Of a stretch of DNA of 39,314 nt, positions 7,098-14,854 are shown in pieces. This stretch comes from a virus. The position numbers were made by a program, and so were the translations under genes. Position 1 is the stretch's first letter. The number at the start of each line of letters is the position of its first letter. The DNA is taken from positions 1 to 39,314 of IMG/VR virus record IMGVR_UViG_3300042542_001465. One strand, 5' to 3'. A model generated the notes under the pieces. It had not been told where the DNA came from, ran no database searches, and worked only from the letters and a program-made list of their open reading frames with translations.

Positions 7098-7378
7098 TAG
7101 ACGGCGTTAGGGGAAAGTTCTGGGTGAAACTTCTGGAAGTCGCGGATAAACTCGCGGTCATGCCATGCGTCTTCACCGTATTTATTGCGGATTAAAAAAT
7201 ACTCATGCGTAGGGACAACCGCAACGGCTCGGCCCAACGCGCCAGTTTTTACTCCACGGAGAGTGTCAGCTTCTTGAGCTGCGGAAATCTCGCGGAATTT
7301 TTGTTTTGTTTCCATGAGCTGGCGACCAGAGCAAAGCTCTTTCACCAACGCATCTGTCATTGCCTCCTCAGAGATCAT
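7097..7378 (-). CDS. Conserved phage hypothetical protein, 93 aa
   Basis: Conserved-looking charged protein with a core of KFREISAAQEADTLRGV, GALGRAVAVVP and a C-terminal FHPELSPNAV. Similar small genes sit between capsid and connector genes in other short-tailed phages; the function is unknown. The ATG at 7378 (MISEEAMTDAL) is preferred because it follows an A/C-rich TAAACCAAACG leader typical of this genome. An in-frame GTG at 7420 would add 14 residues. Confidence 0.68.
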   Translation of the reverse strand: MISEEAMTDALVKELCSGRQLMETKQKFREISAAQEADTLRGVKTGALGRAVAVVPTHEYFLIRNKYGEDAWHDREFIRDFQKFHPELSPNAV

Positions 7379-7436
7379 CGTTTGGTTTAGAAGAGAGCGG
7401 AGGATGGGGATAGAACCCACCCCCCGCCATCAAGGA

Positions 7437-7892
7437 TTAGGCAAACTTGGTAAGATCCAAGATGCGGAGGCCAATCATAATCTCACCAGCGGTGATCGAA
7501 GCCACAGCGGCATCGGTCACTTTGATGTAGACTGGGGTAGCAGCCGAAGCAGCACCAACTGGAAGCGATCCACCTTTGATAGTGGTGTTTCCAGCGGTCT
7601 GGACAAACGCGTCACCAGTGTTAAATGTTGGGAGTCCAGTGGTCATTGCATCAACGTCAAGGTTATCAATGAACTCGTCTGGGTCTGCCAATGTGGTTCC
7701 GACGTCAACGATCAAAGAGGTTGATCCTACGACAGCAACGGTTTCCGTGACAGCGCAGAGTTCAACAGCACCGCCAGCGGGGATTGTAGCGATGCGGCGA
7801 GTTCCACCAGTGCCAATGGCAATGAGGTCAGCGGCAGTGATCTTAACAACATCCGTGTAGGGGCTACGCTCGTTATTTACAAGTTGTGGCAT
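7437..7892 (-). CDS. Putative head decoration protein, 151 aa
   Basis: Beta-rich, Thr/Val/Ala/Gly-rich protein with few charges, about 150 aa, encoded directly after the major capsid protein. It ends IGLRILDLTKFA. Size, composition and position fit a head decoration or cement protein. An AGAAAGGAAAA ribosome site lies about 9 nt before the ATG, suggesting strong expression. The exact family was not recognised. Confidence 0.62.
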   Translation of the reverse strand: MPQLVNNERSPYTDVVKITAADLIAIGTGGTRRIATIPAGGAVELCAVTETVAVVGSTSLIVDVGTTLADPDEFIDNLDVDAMTTGLPTFNTGDAFVQTAGNTTIKGGSLPVGAASAATPVYIKVTDAAVASITAGEIMIGLRILDLTKFA

Positions 7893-7928
7893 AATTCAAT
7901 TTTCCTTTCTTTTAGTGTTTAGTTGTGA

Positions 7929-8918
7929 TTAGGAGTAAGCGATCTTACCGTGTGCGCCGGGATGCTTACAAACAAGCGTACCAACCATGTCCACGAAACC
8001 ACGCTCGCCACCACCTTGGTTCTCAAGACGGGTCGAACCCATTGGGATAAGCGAGTTGAAGCCGAGATACTTCGGATTCACCACATAGCCACGGGTAGCG
8101 GCAGGCATACAGGAAGGGTTGCCATTGATGACATTTACGATACCGAAGTCGGACTCATAAACAGTCACCGCGTGGGTCACCTTCTTAGCGGTAGCATCTT
8201 GGCTGACGCGATAGACGGCTTCTGAAGCAGCAGCACCAGACGAACGGGTGAAGTTGCTGATCACCTTGCGGAGAGCAACACCAGCGATAAGGGTGAGGTT
8301 ATTGGCCTCGCCATTGACGGTGTAGATCGACGCGATGATGTTGTTGAAGGTCGTCTCATTAGGAGCTGCCGTGAGGATCGAATCCGAAGGCGTACGATAA
8401 GCAGCAGGAACATCCGAAGGGCCAGCCGAGTCGAGCCAGTCACCAAGGCCACGGAGGGCGTATGGAGTGCCAGCACCGTTCTCAACGCTACGGTCATTGT
8501 CCGAGCAGATAGCAGCCTCGACATCGCGCTTCAGTTCACGCATCGACTTGGCTTCAGCTTGAGCAACATTGGCGGGGCCAACGGAGCTAACAGCTTGTTG
8601 CAGGTTCGACACGATGTAGTCGCGGCGGAAGATTTGGGTGTAGTTGCCAAGACGAGCGCGGCTAGCGAACTTGTCATCAAAGGAAGTAACATCCGTACCT
8701 TCAGAGATACCGGCAGTCGAAGGAGCCGAAAGAACATCGGCAGTCCACTCGCTGAAAGTACCAGTAGCCTTACCCTTAGCGCAAAGGCTAAGGAGCGGGG
8801 TTTCTTCTGGAGCAAGGAGGGTCAACTCGTTAGAGAGATCCTCGCGGTTGGAGATAGCGGAACCCGTGCCAGTCTTGGCTTGGGGCGCATTTGGTTGATA
8901 GGTGTTCGAGATACTCAT
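7929..8918 (-). CDS. Major capsid protein (DUF5309 / SU10-type HK97 fold), 329 aa
   Basis: Matches the DUF5309 major capsid pattern: N-terminal SNREDLSNELTLLAPEETPLLS, then FSEWTADVLSAP, GNYTQIFRRDYIVS, a central AKSMRELKRDVEAAIC helix, and a C-terminal domain with YVVNPKYLGFN. These build the HK97-fold shell. The gene lies directly after scaffold and before the decoration protein, the standard order. The leader is AT-rich with no clear SD. Confidence 0.88.
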   Translation of the reverse strand: MSISNTYQPNAPQAKTGTGSAISNREDLSNELTLLAPEETPLLSLCAKGKATGTFSEWTADVLSAPSTAGISEGTDVTSFDDKFASRARLGNYTQIFRRDYIVSNLQQAVSSVGPANVAQAEAKSMRELKRDVEAAICSDNDRSVENGAGTPYALRGLGDWLDSAGPSDVPAAYRTPSDSILTAAPNETTFNNIIASIYTVNGEANNLTLIAGVALRKVISNFTRSSGAAASEAVYRVSQDATAKKVTHAVTVYESDFGIVNVINGNPSCMPAATRGYVVNPKYLGFNSLIPMGSTRLENQGGGERGFVDMVGTLVCKHPGAHGKIAYS

Positions 8919-8937
8919 AATAGTGATTTAATAAAGG

Positions 8938-9978
8938 TTATTTTAACTTAGCGATTCGTGAGGCAACCCAATCATCGACCGAACCAGTCGTTTCAAACCT
9001 GCTGTATGCGTCTTTGACCTTTGCCTTGGCATTAGAACCAGACTTAACCGAACCAGATCCAACTGGGGAAGCGGGTGGTGACACCTTCAACTTGTTCCCA
9101 GCTCCAGCTTGGATAGCCTTAGCTTTCTTTCCAAAGATAGACCTTGCCGCATGAGCAAGAATGTATTCAATTTGCATCCCAATCTCGGGGATTTCGCGTT
9201 TCACTCTGGAAACTAGGGGGTCTTCGACTAGCACCTTATAGTTCTTTCCGATCTCGGACTCTTCGTCTTGGATCTCTGGAACTTCTTTCCGTGCTGCCTC
9301 GGAATACTGCTTGGACATCTCACCGAACTGAGCAACTTTGATCAACTGCTGCTGTTGGGCTGGGATGTACTTTGTTAGTGCTTCCTTGGCGTTCCTGTTG
9401 GCCTTGCGGATTTGACGCTTGGTGAACTCTTTATCGCCAACGGTGATGATGTCATCGGGGCCGTAGTCTTCGTGTTCATCCAAGATCTCGTCCGTTGACT
9501 CTAGAGTCTTCGTCATTTCGTCGTAGAAGTCTTTGAGGTTCTCGAAGCTCTCCAATTTACGGATAGCCTCTGGAATCTCGTTCTCCTCGACTTGACGAGT
9601 CATCTGCGGTTGAGCCGCGAGCTTCTCCTCTAAGGTTCGCTTTTGGGCGGTGAGTTCACCAATCCGTTGAAGGAGGCGACTCTTACCTTTTTTGGCAAGC
9701 TCTTGGATCTGCTCCGGTGAGAGATTCAACAGGTCTATGTCTGACTGCTCCTCGGCTTCCTCTGGTTCCTCCTCGGATTCTTCCTCGGTTTCCTCCACCT
9801 CTTCCTCGTCATCTTGACTGGCAGGTTCGGTTTCTTCGGTTTCCTCGGCATCCTGGGGTTCCTCTTCGGTTTCCTCTGGTGCAGTTGCTTCCCCAATTCT
9901 CCGAGCGATAAGCTCCTCGAATGAGATATTGTCCACCGATTCTTCAGCCTCGGCGTTAGCTTGATTGGTATTAGTCAT
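8938..9978 (-). CDS. Capsid scaffolding protein, 346 aa
   Basis: The N-terminal 85 residues are extremely rich in Glu and Asp. They are followed by a coiled-coil region (KGKSRLLQRIGELTAQKR onward) and a basic C-terminal segment after residue 290 (NKLKVSPP ... RIAKLK), a layout typical of scaffolds that bind capsid protein through a basic C-terminal helix. Placed immediately upstream of the major capsid gene. It is the first gene after the 0.9-kb non-coding gap, so its promoter should be in 9979-10260, though no clear -10 was found. Confidence 0.82.
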   Translation of the reverse strand: MTNTNQANAEAEESVDNISFEELIARRIGEATAPEETEEEPQDAEETEETEPASQDDEEEVEETEEESEEEPEEAEEQSDIDLLNLSPEQIQELAKKGKSRLLQRIGELTAQKRTLEEKLAAQPQMTRQVEENEIPEAIRKLESFENLKDFYDEMTKTLESTDEILDEHEDYGPDDIITVGDKEFTKRQIRKANRNAKEALTKYIPAQQQQLIKVAQFGEMSKQYSEAARKEVPEIQDEESEIGKNYKVLVEDPLVSRVKREIPEIGMQIEYILAHAARSIFGKKAKAIQAGAGNKLKVSPPASPVGSGSVKSGSNAKAKVKDAYSRFETTGSVDDWVASRIAKLK

Positions 9979-10260
9979 TTTGTACGCTGGTTAACGCCCT
10001 GCGGTGGCGATGAGCGAAGTCAAGCATTTAATCCTTACTAAGTCAAGTAGTTTGGTAAGGTATTAGACTTGACGCATTATGTCAGAAATAATGTGTAGTT
10101 TTTCTGACAAAACCGTGACAAATACTGGGTTAAATTTAGCACGAAACTTGACGCAAAAACATGCGTCTTTTCCCGTCTAGCGCGTGTCTTTCTGGCTAAG
10201 CATGCATCTTTAAGGTTGGTCTAACCCTTGGCCGCAAATTGCGACCTTAAAGATTTCCTA
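9979..10260. promoter_or_regulatory. Non-coding region upstream of scaffold with inverted repeats
   Basis: No gene is seen. Inverted repeats are TGTCAGAAA/TTTCTGACA (10080-10088/10101-10109), GACGC/GCGTC (10150-10154/10163-10167, then TTTT on plus) and ATCTTTAAGGT/ACCTTAAAGAT (10206-10216/10244-10254). Direct repeats include ACTTGACGCA (10067-10076 and 10146-10155) and AAGTCAAG. On the minus strand several TTGACT and TTGTCA hexamers occur, but no well-spaced TATAAT-like -10. It is probably the control region of the capsid genes. Confidence 0.5.
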
Positions 10261-10288
10261 TTGACTGGGGGTAAGAATGTGGTATTTT
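10261..10288 (+). promoter_or_regulatory. Candidate plus-strand promoter of a small RNA
   Basis: TTGACT (10261-10266), a 16-nt spacer, then TATTTT (10283-10288). It would start transcription at about 10295, on the strand opposite to all nearby genes. The hexamers are imperfect (-35 five of six, -10 four of six). Confidence 0.4.
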
Positions 10289-10294
10289 GGCGTT

Positions 10295-10403
10295 GACGAC
10301 GAAGTAGGATTCACGTCACTATTCACCCCTCCGGCGCGTAGAGCAATGGATCTAGGGCTGGCACGAGTTTTCCTACTTCGACTCGTGCTAGCCCTTTGTT
10401 TTT
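10295..10403 (+). ncRNA. Candidate structured small RNA, about 110 nt
   Basis: A promoter-like element and a terminator bracket this segment. A small 5' hairpin (TGACG 10294-10298 with CGTCA 10314-10318) exposes CGAAGTAGGA (10300-10309) in its loop. The 3' terminator hairpin exposes TCCTACTTCG (10371-10380), which is its perfect 10-nt complement, so the two loops could pair as a kissing complex or pseudoknot. It is antisense to the late transcription direction but lies in a gene-free gap. No known RNA family was recognised. A 45-codon ORF (10277-10414) overlaps and is the alternative reading. Confidence 0.4.
10354..10403 (+). terminator. Strong rho-independent terminator, plus strand
   Basis: A 15-bp stem with one G-U pair (10354-10368 with 10381-10395), a 12-nt loop and a TTTGTTTTTC tail. 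No annotated plus-strand gene lies upstream in this gap, which is why a small RNA is proposed. Read on the minus strand, the stem is not followed by a T tract. Confidence 0.75.
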
Positions 10404-10787
10404 CAAGGTGCTAGTTCCTAGTGGAACGAGACAGCCATTAGGACGGGCAAAGGGGTATGAGAATACTTCACTACCATTAGGCTCGCGGCTGGCTCTGATT
10501 CCAACCTATCATCCAGCGTCCGTTATAGGCTTTAATCCGAAGCGGGGGGAAGAGCGCACAACCGAATTGGGTCTCTAGAAATAGGGGTTCCACATGGTAG
10601 ACCACGAATCATAGGGTTTATTAACACAGCCCTAAGAGGTTGGTGTGTCTTTTTCCTCTCGGAGGGAAGTTTGATCGAGCGTAAGCGAGGTGACTGTCTT
10701 AATTAAATGTCACAAGTGTAAGTCAAGTGTAAGTCAACTTAACCGTTGGTGATGCTAAGTACCATGCTTAAGTACCATGTAGCATGG
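10404..10787. other. Unassigned non-coding segment with short repeats
   Basis: No convincing gene. Repeats are CCATTAGG twice (10435-10442, 10474-10481), a perfect 11-bp tandem AAGTGTAAGTC (10714-10724, 10725-10735) and TAAGTACCATG twice (10756-10766, 10769-10779). Local hairpins include GGGGTAT-GAGA-ATACTTC with a GNRA-type loop near 10452-10469. A weak plus-strand ORF at 10396-10578 has a PTYHPA motif but no supporting context. Confidence 0.4.
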
Positions 10788-10824
10788 GACAAAAGAAAAG
10801 GCCACAGATTTTAACCTGTGACCT
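10788..10824 (-). terminator. Rho-independent terminator within the late unit
   Basis: Read on the minus strand, AGGTCACAG (plus 10816-10824) pairs with CTGTGGCCT (plus 10799-10807), a 9-bp stem with one G-U pair and an 8-nt loop, followed by TTTCTTTTG. It lies about 85 nt after the last gene of the tail/packaging half and splits the late region into two transcription units. Confidence 0.8.
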
Positions 10825-10908
10825 TCTCCCAAACTATGAACGATGAAACGAAACAAAACACCTACCGAAGCAGGTTCGAGAAATGCTTAGACTATTCTAG
10901 CGGGTTTG

Positions 10909-11112
10909 TCAAGCTAAGACTGAGAGTAGCTCATCCAGCGTAGAGATGCTTCCTGCGAGCTTCATCACATCATTCGATGATTCTGCTTGGCGGAAATCTC
11001 CAAAGAACTTCTCACGCTCATCGTGGATGAACTGAAGGATAGCGGCATACTCCTCGCGGTCACGGAGGGCTTCTACGGCTACTTGTATGCTTGGTTTCGG
11101 TATCGGTGTCAT
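10909..11112 (-). CDS. Hypothetical helical protein, 67 aa
   Basis: Small, mostly helical protein with EALRDREEYAAILQFIHDER and a C-terminal AESSNDVMKLAGSISTLDEL segment that looks conserved. No catalytic or metal site. The leader TCTAACACCACT lacks SD. It is the last gene before the internal late terminator. The function is unknown; proximity to portal-side small genes suggests a virion assembly accessory. Confidence 0.68.
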   Translation of the reverse strand: MTPIPKPSIQVAVEALRDREEYAAILQFIHDEREKFFGDFRQAESSNDVMKLAGSISTLDELLSVLA

Positions 11113-11157
11113 AGTGGTGTTAGATTAGCGAATACTTTAATAAATCTCTTTTCTGTA

Positions 11158-11790
11158 TCAGTAAGCCCATTTAGCATCTCCAAGGATTTCTGTCGAGTCT
11201 TGCCACCATTCGTCCCATTGCTCGTTTGTAGCAACTTCCCAGTTAGGGATGCGTTCTGCTGCACCTTCTTTAACTAGGCTTATTGGAAGCCATTTTAAGC
11301 GGTTGTTTGGATAGATTGCAATTTGACCATTCGATAGTTTGACCACATTACCCTCCTTGTGTTCCTCTAGAAGTTCCACATCACCAATGTCCAGCGTCCC
11401 AGCGGCTTGATTCTCAGGCAGAAAGTCAATCGTAAACCAGTAATGCCCAGTCATCGGAGCGCAACCTTTATCCATGTTTACTAGCATCGGAACATCGCAA
11501 AGCTGACTCTTCTGCCAGACCTCGATGCTTCCAGACAAGCACTCCCATAGTTGCACCTTGTGGAGTGGTAGGTCAACCTGATCTCCATCTGGTTCGTAGT
11601 GGTAGATGCACTGAGGCGGAATCTTATCAAAGCAAGCAGCGTATTTATCCACCCATACTTGGAAGCAGAATGGACGATTTCGCATAGCACGAACGCTGAC
11701 TAGCCACGCTGGTTCATACTCCGTCTCACTACCGCCAAAGGCATCGCAACGGACATAGACTCTACACTTCGGTAGGTTGGCGTTTCTCAT
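11158..11790 (-). CDS. Conserved hypothetical phage protein, 210 aa
   Basis: Rich in Trp, Tyr and Cys, predicted globular alpha/beta. Segments include RVYVRCDAFGGSETEYEPAW, MTGHYWFTIDFLPENQ and a C-terminal NEQWDEWW. No known catalytic motif was recognised. Coupled to the upstream 76-aa gene by ATGA (11790-11787). It may be a structural or assembly protein because it sits in the portal cluster; the function is unknown. Confidence 0.7.
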   Translation of the reverse strand: MRNANLPKCRVYVRCDAFGGSETEYEPAWLVSVRAMRNRPFCFQVWVDKYAACFDKIPPQCIYHYEPDGDQVDLPLHKVQLWECLSGSIEVWQKSQLCDVPMLVNMDKGCAPMTGHYWFTIDFLPENQAAGTLDIGDVELLEEHKEGNVVKLSNGQIAIYPNNRLKWLPISLVKEGAAERIPNWEVATNEQWDEWWQDSTEILGDAKWAY

Positions 11791-12017
11791 CGGTATGCTG
11801 ATGTTTTACGAGCGATTGATTTAGGTTGCTTTACAAACTGCTTTCCCTGCGCGTTACCCTTTGCCTTGGCTCGGTTAGTAGATGCTTTCTCAGAAGGACT
11901 AAGCGCACTCCAAGCGGCATCTGGCAGGTATCTTTTTTTACCCTTGCTGGGCTTGCTGTCGGAGGTGCGCCACTTCTGATCACCCCAACTCTTTAGTGAT
12001 TGTTGAGAAGGTTTCAT
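11787..12017 (-). CDS. DUF5872-like small basic protein, 76 aa
   Basis: Pattern SLKSWGDQKWRT ... KRYLPDAAWSALSPSEK ... GKQFVKQPKSIARKTSAYR matches, from memory, the small basic DUF5872 family found in many phages and giant viruses. The function is unknown; its strong positive charge suggests nucleic-acid or virion association. Coupled by ATGA both upstream (12017) and downstream (11790). Confidence 0.75.
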   Translation of the reverse strand: MKPSQQSLKSWGDQKWRTSDSKPSKGKKRYLPDAAWSALSPSEKASTNRAKAKGNAQGKQFVKQPKSIARKTSAYR

Positions 12018-12190
12018 CGGTAGCCTCCGCCTTTTTTCTTATATTCAATAGCGAGCAGTTGGGCTTTCCTCGCGCTCCATTCACCAGGATCACCACCTTT
12101 AGTCCCTGCCTTTATGCGACTAAATAACGCCTTCCTCATGGTTGGCTTGGTGTAGTTCCCAGCGGCGTTGACCTTTGATTTGGCTTTCAT
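12014..12190 (-). CDS. Conserved small basic phage protein (MKAKSKVN type), 58 aa
   Basis: Begins MKAKSKVNAAGNYTKPTMRK and continues RIKAGTKGGDPGEWSARKAQLLA with a C-terminal YKKKGGGYR. This pattern recurs in phage genomes next to similar small basic proteins. The role is unknown; nucleic-acid or capsid association is plausible from charge. The stop overlaps the next start (ATGA at 12017-12014), and the start lies 3 nt after the previous stop. Confidence 0.75.
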   Translation of the reverse strand: MKAKSKVNAAGNYTKPTMRKALFSRIKAGTKGGDPGEWSARKAQLLAIEYKKKGGGYR

Positions 12191-12193
12191 GGC

Positions 12194-12325
12194 TTACTTT
12201 CGCTTGGCTGCTTTCTTAGGCGCACGGCTCATCTTGATCTCAATCTCGACATAGCCTTTGCCTTTACCCTTGCCTTTACGCTCCATCTTTTCGTGGCCGC
12301 AGCTACATGATTTACCTTTTTTCAT
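12194..12325 (-). CDS. Small Lys-rich protein with CxCGH motif, 43 aa
   Basis: Forty-three residues with CSCGH near the N-terminus, which might bind a metal, and a strongly basic remainder with alternating Lys-Gly. An AAGGAT ribosome site lies 6 nt before the ATG. It lies directly downstream of the portal gene and ahead of two other basic proteins. The function is unknown. Confidence 0.62.
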   Translation of the reverse strand: MKKGKSCSCGHEKMERKGKGKGKGYVEIEIKMSRAPKKAAKRK

Positions 12326-12328
12326 AAG

Positions 12329-14398
12329 TTATCCTTGTTGCATTCCTTGAGTCATTACTCCTCCCATTTGAGCGGGTGCTGTACCGATACGACCGATTTC
12401 AGCGTTCTGTGCTTGCATCAGCATCATGGAATATTGCTGGCTGTATTTCTCAAGTCGTGCTGCAAACGCCTCATCCTGCTGTGCGCGTTGCATAATGTCT
12501 GGTTGCTGTACATACGCTTGAATCATCTGCATTGCCATCTGTGCGCCATTAGGCTGGGCAGGAACCTCGATGCCGGCGAAGATCTTAGCAAGGTCATCTG
12601 TGACATTCTTAGCAACCTTCTGCTGCGCCTCCTCAGCGGGTTGTAGGACATAGTCAGCAAAGATTGGATTGATACTGGATGCCGTAAACTCAAGCAACTT
12701 ATTCACATCCATGATGCCGTTGCGGTCGAGTTGCACCAATGACACCATGTTCTTGAGCTGTGTCTCGGCAGTCTCTGGGTCGTTGCTCTGTGAGTCGAAG
12801 TTCACCACGATGCTGAAGTTCTCATCAGCCGAACCCTTGGTCATCACCTGTGGGTTGGGGTTGCCGGTGACTTGGAAGAACACCTCGTCTGGCCCCATGC
12901 GTTGATACAGCTTCCACGCCATGTTCAGCACATCGCGGACATGATCCAAGAACTTGGACACCACAAATTGCTGGCGGGAGGCAGAGATTGGGTTGGACAT
13001 ATCCAGACCAACGGCACGATCTGCCTGTGCGGTCATTGATACTTCAACCTCAACAGAACCATTGTCGGCTGGAGGCGGTGGCCCCCATTGGATCTCACCA
13101 AGGCGACGATACGGAACCCTTACGCCTGGCCCCCAATCAGAGGGCGGACGACCAGCCGGGTGCAACAATGGAGGGAGAGTAGCCAGAGAAGCACGATCAA
13201 TACGAGAATCACGCTCGGTCTTGATTTGCATTTGCGCTCCACGGAGGATGTCCGAGAAGGTCTGGGTTTCGTACATGCGCTTCTGGTCGTTCGATAGGCG
13301 CGTAACCACAAAGGGGTAGTCGTCATAGCCGTTAAGGAGTTCGTGTTTGGCGAAACCTTCTGTGGTTGGGTGGAAGACCGTACAGTAGATGCCCTCAGAA
13401 CCGTCCTCCTCGTCGATCAAACGCTGGTAGCCATACACCACCATCACAAGGTCGTTGTCGTCCGTGATAGGCAAGCGGTCGATTGTCTTAAGCTTCTCAC
13501 CGTCAAGGTACATGGAATCCTTCCCACGGAGACGCTCGATAGCGTTTTCAACCCAACCGGCATCCCAGCCCTCGGAGGTTACTTTTTTCTCAAGCTCCTG
13601 AGATGTTAGGAATGTGCGCCAGAACACATACGGAGCGCGTTGAGGATCAGTCACATACGATGGGAAAAGAACCTCGCCATCGGGGGCGCATGAGTAAACT
13701 ACTGGGCAATCTACCGATGTACGAGGGACAGAGACTTCAGCCAGACCCTTCTTACGAAGATCCATAATGGCTTTTTTTGCACGCTTTGACGATAGGTCGG
13801 GGAACGCTGTCTGAAGCATACCGAATACCATCTCGTCATCAGCACCACTAACAATAAGTTCCGCTAGATCGGGGGAGACTTGTGCGATTTCCTCGATGGA
13901 TACCTGTTGCAAATATGTCCTTTTTTCACGCTTCCATCCGACATACGACACCATCAACCCCTTCTCTAGCAGATAATTAGCACCCAATTCCATCTGCTGA
14001 CGGAAGTTTGGGATATAAGACGAGCGCATCCACTTGAGGAATCCGGACACCATTGAGGCCCGTGGCATGGATGCCATAGAAGTCGGGAACGCCTTAATGT
14101 GGGAACGCTGCAGAGCTTGGTCTAGGATGGCCACAAATGCGTCGATACGCTCTCCTACGACATTGACCTCAATATCACTAGCTCCCTGCCAAGGAAAGGC
14201 ATTTGCGGCTTGTTTACGGAGATCGTCTGATTTACCTGGCCAAAGGTTACGGCGGTCATCATACGAGCGCAAGCAAGCCTCAAAGTATTCCTCCAAGTCA
14301 ATAAGGCAATTGTCGTAGGCATCAGCCAACGCCATGACATTTGGGCCGTCCTCGGCGTAGATCATCGACTCTTCCTGCTCTTCTGTTGGTGCGCTCAT
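12329..14398 (-). CDS. Portal protein (P22-like), 689 aa
   Basis: Size and pattern fit the P22-type portal of podoviruses, the dodecamer through which DNA enters and leaves the capsid. Features: an N-terminal region with NAFPWQGASDIEVNVVGERID, a central SNDQKRMYETQTFSDILRGAQ, then RIDRASLATLPPLLHP and ADRAVGLDMSNPISASRQQ, and a long Gln/Met-rich C-terminal barrel-like tail (about 600-689). It follows the terminase gene in transcription order and is coupled to the upstream 96-aa gene by ATGA. Confidence 0.87.
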   Translation of the reverse strand: MSAPTEEQEESMIYAEDGPNVMALADAYDNCLIDLEEYFEACLRSYDDRRNLWPGKSDDLRKQAANAFPWQGASDIEVNVVGERIDAFVAILDQALQRSHIKAFPTSMASMPRASMVSGFLKWMRSSYIPNFRQQMELGANYLLEKGLMVSYVGWKREKRTYLQQVSIEEIAQVSPDLAELIVSGADDEMVFGMLQTAFPDLSSKRAKKAIMDLRKKGLAEVSVPRTSVDCPVVYSCAPDGEVLFPSYVTDPQRAPYVFWRTFLTSQELEKKVTSEGWDAGWVENAIERLRGKDSMYLDGEKLKTIDRLPITDDNDLVMVVYGYQRLIDEEDGSEGIYCTVFHPTTEGFAKHELLNGYDDYPFVVTRLSNDQKRMYETQTFSDILRGAQMQIKTERDSRIDRASLATLPPLLHPAGRPPSDWGPGVRVPYRRLGEIQWGPPPPADNGSVEVEVSMTAQADRAVGLDMSNPISASRQQFVVSKFLDHVRDVLNMAWKLYQRMGPDEVFFQVTGNPNPQVMTKGSADENFSIVVNFDSQSNDPETAETQLKNMVSLVQLDRNGIMDVNKLLEFTASSINPIFADYVLQPAEEAQQKVAKNVTDDLAKIFAGIEVPAQPNGAQMAMQMIQAYVQQPDIMQRAQQDEAFAARLEKYSQQYSMMLMQAQNAEIGRIGTAPAQMGGVMTQGMQQG

Positions 14399-14685
14399 GA
14401 TGGCATGTATTCGTAGAACTGCTCGCCTACTTCGGGGCGTATCATAACAACTTTTATAGGTTTGCCAACTAGTTTGTGCGATACCCTAGGTGGAGCCTTA
14501 ACTGGTACTGCCTCACCATCCATGCGAACCATGACCCAGCTAGGGTTTGGGCATTTGCGGATAACTAGATAGTCGCCCTCATAGGTGGTATCATCTTGAG
14601 GTTCCACGGGGGAATCAAGGGTTTCTTGCTTAGCTTTTGGTGGGCGACCGCGCTTTGCTGTTTTCTTAGTTGGTGATGTTTTCAT
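14395..14685 (-). CDS. Hypothetical protein with AT-hook-like N-terminus, 96 aa
   Basis: The N-terminal basic tail contains KRGRPPK, an AT-hook-like motif that can sit in the DNA minor groove. The rest (about 37-96) is a small beta-rich domain. It lies between terminase and portal genes, overlaps the upstream gene by 20 nt and the portal by 4 nt. A DNA-contacting packaging accessory is possible; this is inference. Confidence 0.68.
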   Translation of the reverse strand: MKTSPTKKTAKRGRPPKAKQETLDSPVEPQDDTTYEGDYLVIRKCPNPSWVMVRMDGEAVPVKAPPRVSHKLVGKPIKVVMIRPEVGEQFYEYMPS

Positions 14686-14854
14686 GGTTTAGTTTAGATT
14701 TCATGTATCGAATCGCATGTTCAAGAGTTTCAATCTCCTCGGTAAGTCTAGGAGTTTTACCATATTCTTCCATTTTTGCCCTCTTGAGATACGCTTCTTT
14801 TAAGCAATCGATGATAAGCTCCTCGGCAACTATCGGTTTGTTTTGAGTCTTCAT
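14666..14854 (-). CDS. Hypothetical helical protein, 62 aa
   Basis: Predicted almost fully helical (EELIIDCLKEAYLKRAKMEEY, then LTEEIETLEHAIRYMKSKL). It lies 6 nt after the TerL stop with a CTAACAAGCT leader lacking SD, and its end overlaps the next gene by 20 nt. No family recognised. Confidence 0.65.
   Translation of the reverse strand: MKTQNKPIVAEELIIDCLKEAYLKRAKMEEYGKTPRLTEEIETLEHAIRYMKSKLNHENITN

Noticed and set aside
7380-7430. tRNA-like T-arm (minus strand, GTGGG TTCTATC CCCAT with a following 7-nt segment) between two structural genes.
   Set aside because: No matching acceptor strand or anticodon arm upstream; the region 70 nt upstream is the decoration gene. Also no integrase, so an attP reading has no support.
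10277-10414. Plus-strand 45-codon ORF beginning MWYFGVDDEVGF behind a GGGGG run.
   Set aside because: Its second half is the perfect terminator hairpin, and it resembles no known protein; the RNA reading explains the symmetry better. Kept only as the alternative to the small RNA.
10396-10578. Plus-strand 60-codon ORF with LIPTYHPASVI, reminiscent of the HP motif of uracil-DNA glycosylases.
   Set aside because: It starts within the T tail of a strong terminator at a TTG, lacks the N-terminal catalytic motif of the family, and has no neighbour on that strand. It could at most be a decayed fragment.
10836-10943. Short plus-strand ORF starting MNDETKQNTYRS.
   Set aside because: About 35 codons, runs into the antisense of the 67-aa gene, no ribosome site or neighbour.
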